Origin: Myxococcales bacterium | GTDB taxonomy: Bacteria > Myxococcota_A > Polyangia > Polyangiales > Polyangiaceae | Length of the DNA: 64,000 bases | Assembly: GCA_016703425.1 (NCBI GenBank) | Contig: JADJCA010000030.1 | Span: forward strand, 62,001-126,000 | Direction of reading: 5' to 3' | Shown: positions 59,845 to 64,000 of the stretch, in pieces | How positions within the stretch are numbered: position 1 is the stretch's first letter | Layout: each line of letters begins with the position of its first letter | Position numbers and translations under genes: made by a program | The notes under the pieces: model-generated | Seen by the model: only the letters and a program-made list of their open reading frames with translations | Told to the model about the DNA's origin: nothing | Databases searched by the model: none

Positions 59845-60547
59845 CTACTTCTTCTTGGGCGTCGCCGAAGCGGAGCCGGTGCGGTCGAGGCCGCGGCAGG
59901 CGGTGGCGTCTTTCGCCGCGCACGCCTTCTTCCAGTCGGCGATGACCTTCTGGGCGAGCTTGTCCTTCTTCTCCGTCGCCGTCTTCTTGAGCGCGTTGCA
60001 CGTCCACATCTGGAAGTCTTCGGCAACGCAGCCGCGGGCGAGCAGTTCGACGGCCTTGGTGGTGATCCTGCGGCACGCCTTCGCCCTTTTCGTGGAGCTT
60101 CGAGAGATCCTCGCAGGCTTGACCGAGGCCCTGGTCGCACGCGACGCCGTAGAGCGCGACGGCCTTGTTCGCGTCGGCGGGAATGCCTTCGCCAACGGAA
60201 AACGCCTTGCCGAGCTCGTGGCACGCGCGACGGTCTTTTTTCGTGCACGCCTTGTCGAACATGCGCGCCGCTCTCGCGAAGTCCGGCGAAGAGCCGTCGC
60301 GAAGCGCGTAGCCGGCCTCGCGACAGGCATCCATGTCGGTCGTGCGCTCGCACGCCGAGACGCAGCCGGCGCCCTTGCAGGCTGCGGCGATCTCGTTCGT
60401 CGGCGAAACCGCTGCGCTGGTGACCGTCGTCTCGGTCGGCGTGGGCTTCTGCGCGGTCGTTGGCTTGGCCGAGCCCCAGCGCTGGGGCGCGCCGGCGCAG
60501 GCCACGAGGAAAAGGGCGGAAAGACCGAGAAAGGCGGATGTCTTCAT
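59845..60547 (-). CDS. Sel1-repeat lipoprotein (frameshifted)
   Basis: A lipoprotein (lipobox LVAC near residue 17) with Sel1/TPR-like repeats rich in Cys: FARAARMFDKACTKKDRRACHELG, ALYGVACDQGLGQACEDL. The frame starting at 60547 reads family-like to KLHEKGEGVPQD, then becomes Arg-rich and runs to 59771. Another frame, ending at 59845, supplies the expected next repeat, TKAVELLARGC, and the tail KKDKLAQKVIADWKKAC. Removing one base in GGTGGTGATC (60057-60066) joins the two into about 233 residues. Sel1 proteins mediate protein-protein contacts at the envelope. Biological frameshift and sequencing error are both possible. Confidence 0.75.
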
Positions 60548-60627
60548 GCTGGCGGGCGCAGGTATACGCGACGCAGGGCGACGCGCCAGCGCCGGAGCAA
60601 CGATTTATTCAGCTACACTCGACGCCC

Positions 60628-62115
60628 ATGAGCATGAGCGCCACGCCGGAAGTCCGTCCTCCCGAAAAGAGCGCCGAGAGCCGACCCTCGCGAGGGGATC
60701 GGTCCACGACCGACGAACTCGGCCAGACGTTGACGCGCCTCAAAGAAGCGCAGCTTCGCGACGGGCCGCCCTCGCTCAAGGAGCGTCGTCGTCGACTCGA
60801 GAAGCTGGAGCGCGCCGTCGTCGCGCATCAGGAGGTCATCGCCACGGCGATGCGAGAAGACTTCGGCAACAAGGCGCGCCTCGAGGCGTTGATGAGCGAG
60901 GTCTATCTCGTCGTGAGCGGGGCGCGCCATGCGCGCGAGCACGTGCGCGAGTGGATGGCGACGGAGACGCGCGACATGCCGCTGCCGCTCTTGCCGGCGC
61001 ACGGCGAAGTCATCCCGCAGCCGGTCGGTGTCGTCGGCATCGTGTCACCGTGGAACTACCCCATCAACTTGGCGCTGCTTCCGCTCGTAAGAGCTATCGC
61101 CGCTGGCAATCGCGCCATGCTCAAGCCCAGCGAGCTGGTCCCCAAGACGAGCGCGGTCTTGGCCGACATCGTTCGCACGGCCTTTGATCCCGACGTGGTG
61201 ACGGTCATCCAGGGCGACGCGCTCGTCGGCGAAGCGTTCACGCGCTTGCCCTTCGACCACCTCGTGTTCACCGGGTCGACGCGCGTTGGGCGCCTGGTCA
61301 TGAAGGCCGCCAGCGACAACCTCGTGCCGGTCACGCTCGAGCTAGGCGGGAAGTCGCCGGTGCTCCTGGGGCCCGACGCGAACATCCGCGAGGTCGCCGA
61401 GCGCGTCATGGCCGGCAAGGTGTGGAACGCGGGTCAGACCTGCGTGGCGCCCGACTACCTCCTCGCCACGAGCGATGTCGTGGAGTCGTTCGTGACCGAG
61501 GCCCGCCGCGCCATCAAAGAGATGCTCCCGCGGATGGTCGACAACCCGGACTACACCTCGATCGTGAGCGACAAGCACTACGCGCGGCTGCTCGCGCTCA
61601 TCGCCGAGGCCCGCGAGAAGGGGGCGCGAATCGAGGAGCTGAACAGCGCCGGCGAGGTTTTTCCGGCGGAGTCACGAAAGCTTGCGCCAACGCTCATCGT
61701 CGGCGGCCCCGCCGACTCGATGACCGTGATGCAGGAGGAGATCTTCGGTCCCATCCTGCCCATTGTGACCGTGAAGTCGCTCGACGAGGCCATCGCCTTC
61801 GTGAACGCGCGCCCCCGGCCGCTCGCCCTCTACTACTTCGGTCACAAGGCCGAGACGATCGACTACGTGCTCGCTCGAACGAGCTCCGGTGGCGTCAGCG
61901 TCAACGACACGATGCTGCACGGCGCCGCCGACGAGCTGCCGTTTGGTGGCATCGGCGCGAGCGGCATGGGCGCGTACCACGGCAAACACGGCTTCGACGC
62001 CTTCACCAAGCTAAGGCCAGTCTTCTACCAAAGCCGCGTGAACGCGCGGAAGCTGCTCGCGCCGCCCTTTGGAAAGATGCTAGCGACGGCGATGCGCGTC
62101 CTCATCGGCAAGTAG
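60628..62115 (+). CDS. calB: Coniferyl-aldehyde-dehydrogenase-like aldehyde dehydrogenase
   Basis: A 495-residue NAD(P)-dependent aldehyde dehydrogenase. The signature PWNYP is at 141-145, the general base Glu238 in TLELGGKSP, and the nucleophile Cys272 in GQTCVAPDYLL. The C-terminus (GGIGASGMGAYHGKHGFDAF) and overall length match the coniferyl aldehyde dehydrogenase branch, which oxidises aromatic and long-chain aldehydes to acids. ATG 60628 is preferred over in-frame upstream positions because the family-like part begins shortly after; no strong ribosome site is seen. It is cytoplasmic. The symbol follows the closest named branch and the substrate is inferred. Confidence 0.85.
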   Translation: MSMSATPEVRPPEKSAESRPSRGDRSTTDELGQTLTRLKEAQLRDGPPSLKERRRRLEKLERAVVAHQEVIATAMREDFGNKARLEALMSEVYLVVSGARHAREHVREWMATETRDMPLPLLPAHGEVIPQPVGVVGIVSPWNYPINLALLPLVRAIAAGNRAMLKPSELVPKTSAVLADIVRTAFDPDVVTVIQGDALVGEAFTRLPFDHLVFTGSTRVGRLVMKAASDNLVPVTLELGGKSPVLLGPDANIREVAERVMAGKVWNAGQTCVAPDYLLATSDVVESFVTEARRAIKEMLPRMVDNPDYTSIVSDKHYARLLALIAEAREKGARIEELNSAGEVFPAESRKLAPTLIVGGPADSMTVMQEEIFGPILPIVTVKSLDEAIAFVNARPRPLALYYFGHKAETIDYVLARTSSGGVSVNDTMLHGAADELPFGGIGASGMGAYHGKHGFDAFTKLRPVFYQSRVNARKLLAPPFGKMLATAMRVLIGK

Positions 62116-62173
62116 AGCGACGCGTCACGTAGGCCCGCGAAGCGGCGCCGGACGTCGTGAAGCCCACCGCTCG

Positions 62174-62188
62174 CCGCCGAAAAGGCGG
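62174..62188. terminator. Hairpin between convergent genes
   Basis: CCGCC-GAAAA-GGCGG forms a five-pair stem with a GNRA-like loop in the 125-nt gap between the convergent aldehyde dehydrogenase and Hsp20 genes. It could end transcription from both sides. Confidence 0.3.
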
Positions 62189-62240
62189 GGCGCGCGGCGG
62201 GCCACGAACGTGCGGAGAGCGCGTCGGACGCTCGCGTGGT

Positions 62241-62696
62241 TCAAGCGGTGCCGACGGGATCCTTGGTGGGGCCGTCGCCCTTCACGCTGATCCTGCGAGG
62301 CTGCTCGGCGGCCCGCTTGGGGAGACGGACCGTGAGGACTCCGTCCTTCAAGTCCGCCGCGATGGCACCGCCATCGACGGTCTCGGGCAATACGAACGAG
62401 CGGGCGAACTGCCCGTGGCGTCGCTCAAAGCGATAGAAGCCGTCCTTCTGAACCTTCTGTTCGCTCTTCCGCTCACCGCGAATCGTCAGCACGTTCTTCT
62501 CGAGCTCCACGTGGACGTCTTCGGTCTTGATGCCGGGCAGCTCGGCCCTGAGCCAGATCGCCTCCTTGTCCTCGACGATGTCGACGGCCGGCCGAAAGGC
62601 GAGCGCGCTTGCGGGGCGCTCATCGGTGGCGAAGTTCTTGAACATGTCGTCTTGCATGCGAGAGAGTTCGGAGAATGGATCCCAACGAGAGAGCAT
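62241..62696 (-). CDS. Hsp20 family small heat-shock protein
   Basis: A 151-residue alpha-crystallin-type chaperone. It begins MLSRWDPFSELSRMQDDM; the crystallin domain spans about residues 38-140 with VDIVEDKEAIWLRAELPG, ERKSEQKV, FYRFERRHGQFARSF and GVLTVRLPK, the last being the usual C-terminal beta-strand motif. It holds unfolding proteins for refolding by other chaperones. CAGGAG stands 7-8 nt before ATG 62696 and decides this start. The 289-nt region upstream has no other gene. Confidence 0.95.
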   Translation of the reverse strand: MLSRWDPFSELSRMQDDMFKNFATDERPASALAFRPAVDIVEDKEAIWLRAELPGIKTEDVHVELEKNVLTIRGERKSEQKVQKDGFYRFERRHGQFARSFVLPETVDGGAIAADLKDGVLTVRLPKRAAEQPRRISVKGDGPTKDPVGTA

Positions 62697-62934
62697 GGCG
62701 TAACTCCTGTTTGATGTGGACGTGTTCGGCCGCACCCCGTTGGCTGAGGTGAGGCTCGGGCTGAACGCGCAGCTCGCGCCGCGGCGTTCGATCGGTTGAG
62801 CGGCCACCGCAGCCGAAGGCACCGCGTGTGTCGCGAATCGTGCGGCCGCCGAAGGAGAGGCAGCGCCTTCTTCCTTCGTGCCCGCCGACAGCCGAGAACG
62901 TAATCAGCTCGAAATGGCGCGCAAGAGGCGCCCA

Positions 62935-62974
62935 AGAAAAAATCGAAGCGGCGCGCTCCAGAAGCAGGAGGCCT
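62935..62974 (-). terminator. Hairpin plus T-run after partial surface-protein gene
   Basis: Read on the minus strand, a GGC-CTCC/GGAG-GCC hairpin with a bulge is followed a few nt later by six T residues (complement of the A-run at 62937-62942). It lies about 12-50 nt after the stop of the gene at 62986, suiting an intrinsic terminator. Confidence 0.45.
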
Positions 62975-62985
62975 GCGAGTGCGCC

Positions 62986-64000
62986 CTAACCGCTGCGCCG
63001 GCGCCGACGGAGAGCGACCACCGCGAGAGTCACGAGCGCGAATGAGCTCGAATCGCTCGTGGCGCCGTTCGCGGCGGCGCAGCCGCCATCGGCTTGTGGA
63101 CGGGCCGTGGTCTTCTTGGCCGCCGTGCCCGAGGTGCCGCCGCGCGCCGTCGGGCCCTCGCCCGTTGTCGCGGGCAAGGGGGCCGTCGGCGCCGTCGGCG
63201 CGGTGGGGCTCGCGGAAGGCGACGCGCCCGGCGGTGCGTTCGGCGACGGCGTCGTGGGCGAAGGCGTGGGCGTCGTCGGTGCGGGGCTCGGGGTGGAAGG
63301 TGGCGGCTCCGGCGGCGTGCCCGTTCCGGAAGGGGTTGGCGTCGGCGTCGGGCTAGGCGTGGCAGGCGTGGGGGTGGGCGTCGGGTCAGCCCCAGGTGGA
63401 TTCGTCGGCTCGTCCGGCTTGGCCGGCGGCAGCGGTGTGGTGGGCGTCGGAGTCGGAGTGAGCGCGTCGGGATCTCCCACCGCAACGACGACCTCGGGGA
63501 AGTCCTTCGAGAACAGCAACGTGTCCTTGTCGAGGGTCGTGTGGAGGATCGGCACCTTGATGTCGGACTCGCCCCAGAGCGCGAGCGACGGCTTGGCACG
63601 AAGCTCCCAGCCGGTCTTGCCCTCGGCCGTCGACGCGAGGCGCGTGTCGAAGGTCGACCGTGCGTCGAGGCGAAGGCGAACGCCGACGCCGTTGTCGAAG
63701 GCGACGACGAGCACAGGTTGAAGCGAGCACACGCCTTTCAAGTGTTGCGAGCCGCCCTTCCACTGAAAGGTCGGGGCCTCGAAGGCAAAGTCGCTCGTGT
63801 CGAGCTCAAACTTCTTCTTGGGGTCACGCGCAAAGCGTCGCTTCTCGACGCCCTCGCTGTTGTAGATGGCGCGCGCCGCGAGCTTGCCGCCGGCCGAGGC
63901 CTTCATCGCGCCGTGCAGATCGCCGTCGATCTCCTCGAAGGAGCAGCCGACCATGACGTCGATTTGTGTCGTCAGAGGAATGTCGCTGCGCGCCTTGCCT
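62986..64000 (-). CDS. MYXO-CTERM-like surface protein, partial (right edge)
   Basis: The frame is open to the right edge, so the signal peptide and start lie outside. The visible part begins with beta-rich sequence (KARSDIPLTTQIDVMVGC, VLVVAFDNGVGVRLRLD, KVPILHTTLDKDTLLFSKD). Then comes a linker of about 100 residues almost entirely Pro, Thr, Ser, Ala and Gly. It ends DGGCAAANGATSDSSS, a short hydrophobic segment FALVTLAVVAL and five Arg residues. Cys, helix and Arg cluster in that order match the MYXO-CTERM surface-sorting signal. The protein is thus probably anchored on the cell surface. Its function is unknown. Confidence 0.75.
   Translation of the reverse strand, partial: GKARSDIPLTTQIDVMVGCSFEEIDGDLHGAMKASAGGKLAARAIYNSEGVEKRRFARDPKKKFELDTSDFAFEAPTFQWKGGSQHLKGVCSLQPVLVVAFDNGVGVRLRLDARSTFDTRLASTAEGKTGWELRAKPSLALWGESDIKVPILHTTLDKDTLLFSKDFPEVVVAVGDPDALTPTPTPTTPLPPAKPDEPTNPPGADPTPTPTPATPSPTPTPTPSGTGTPPEPPPSTPSPAPTTPTPSPTTPSPNAPPGASPSASPTAPTAPTAPLPATTGEGPTARGGTSGTAAKKTTARPQADGGCAAANGATSDSSSFALVTLAVVALRRRRRSG

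Noticed and set aside
62897..62924. A -35/-10 pair (TTGCGC, 16 nt, TACGTT) on the minus strand upstream of Hsp20
   Set aside because: It matches the consensus poorly and lies about 200 nt from the start codon; it may be chance in AT-richer sequence.
1..64000. tRNA, rRNA, CRISPR array, insertion sequence or prophage
   Set aside because: No transposase-like product, repeat-spacer pattern, cloverleaf or conserved rRNA stretch was recognised in reading the window.

Overview
The window is high-GC, densely coded DNA with no tRNA, rRNA, CRISPR array, insertion sequence or prophage that I can recognise. Gene content points to a myxobacterium, most likely of the Polyangia type (Myxococcota). The reasons are that roughly two dozen of about 56 genes encode lipoproteins with Asp/Ala/Gly-rich or Pro/Thr-rich linkers, several carry Cys-rich motifs familiar from Myxococcota, there is a MopE-type motif, a myxobacterial Ser/Thr kinase, PEGA proteins, and a MYXO-CTERM-like tail at the right edge. 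This is inferred from family content, not from a phylogenetic marker.

Layout. 1-7.4 kb: end of a proline iminopeptidase, a GMC oxidoreductase with a four-Cys motif, a class II glutamine amidotransferase, then on the minus strand a lipoprotein, a STAND-type regulator and a threonine-dehydratase-like PLP enzyme coupled by an ATGA overlap. 7.4-13.6 kb: minus-strand exported proteins, including a lipoprotein carrying seven canonical and two atypical haem motifs, Cys-rich lipoproteins, an endonuclease I and a redoxin; the last two are frameshifted. 13.9-23.5 kb: a Cys-rich protein coupled to a FadL-like porin, an MGMT fused in frame to a TPR remnant, a MopE-like beta-helix protein, a large unknown lipoprotein and a retropepsin-like lipoprotein. 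23.5-28 kb: a PPP phosphatase with a TerB-like N-terminus, divergent from a double-FHA protein and an exported GLUG/PEGA-like protein. 28-36.7 kb: an exported prolyl oligopeptidase, two acyltransferase-3 membrane proteins around a GT-C-like protein, and a His-tailed thioredoxin. 36.9-46.2 kb: a lipoprotein with a possible permuted-papain domain, a DUF4398/OmpA/TM2 operon, an arginase-family enzyme, an MFS exporter, and YceI divergent from a XylR-N/V4R sigma54 activator. 46.4-53 kb: tandem Cys-rich paralogues, and an operon of VKOR-DsbA, OmpA-like and TlpA-like proteins. 51-64 kb: a membrane metallophosphoesterase, a PEGA protein and a Ser/Thr kinase, then secreted enzymes (M2 peptidase, SNase nuclease, esterase), an aldehyde dehydrogenase, Hsp20 and a partial surface protein.

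How the genes fit together. Much of the window serves the cell surface: exported hydrolases (S9 and M2 peptidases, two nucleases, an esterase, an aspartyl-protease-like protein) suit a predatory or scavenging bacterium, and the VKOR/DsbA/TlpA operon would help fold the many Cys-rich lipoproteins. Phospho-signalling is represented by the Ser/Thr kinase, the PPP phosphatase and the FHA protein.

Three genes (endonuclease I, redoxin, Sel1 lipoprotein) each break family homology at a single frameshift. Two lie within 1.2 kb of each other. Sequencing indels are the simplest explanation, but real decay is possible.
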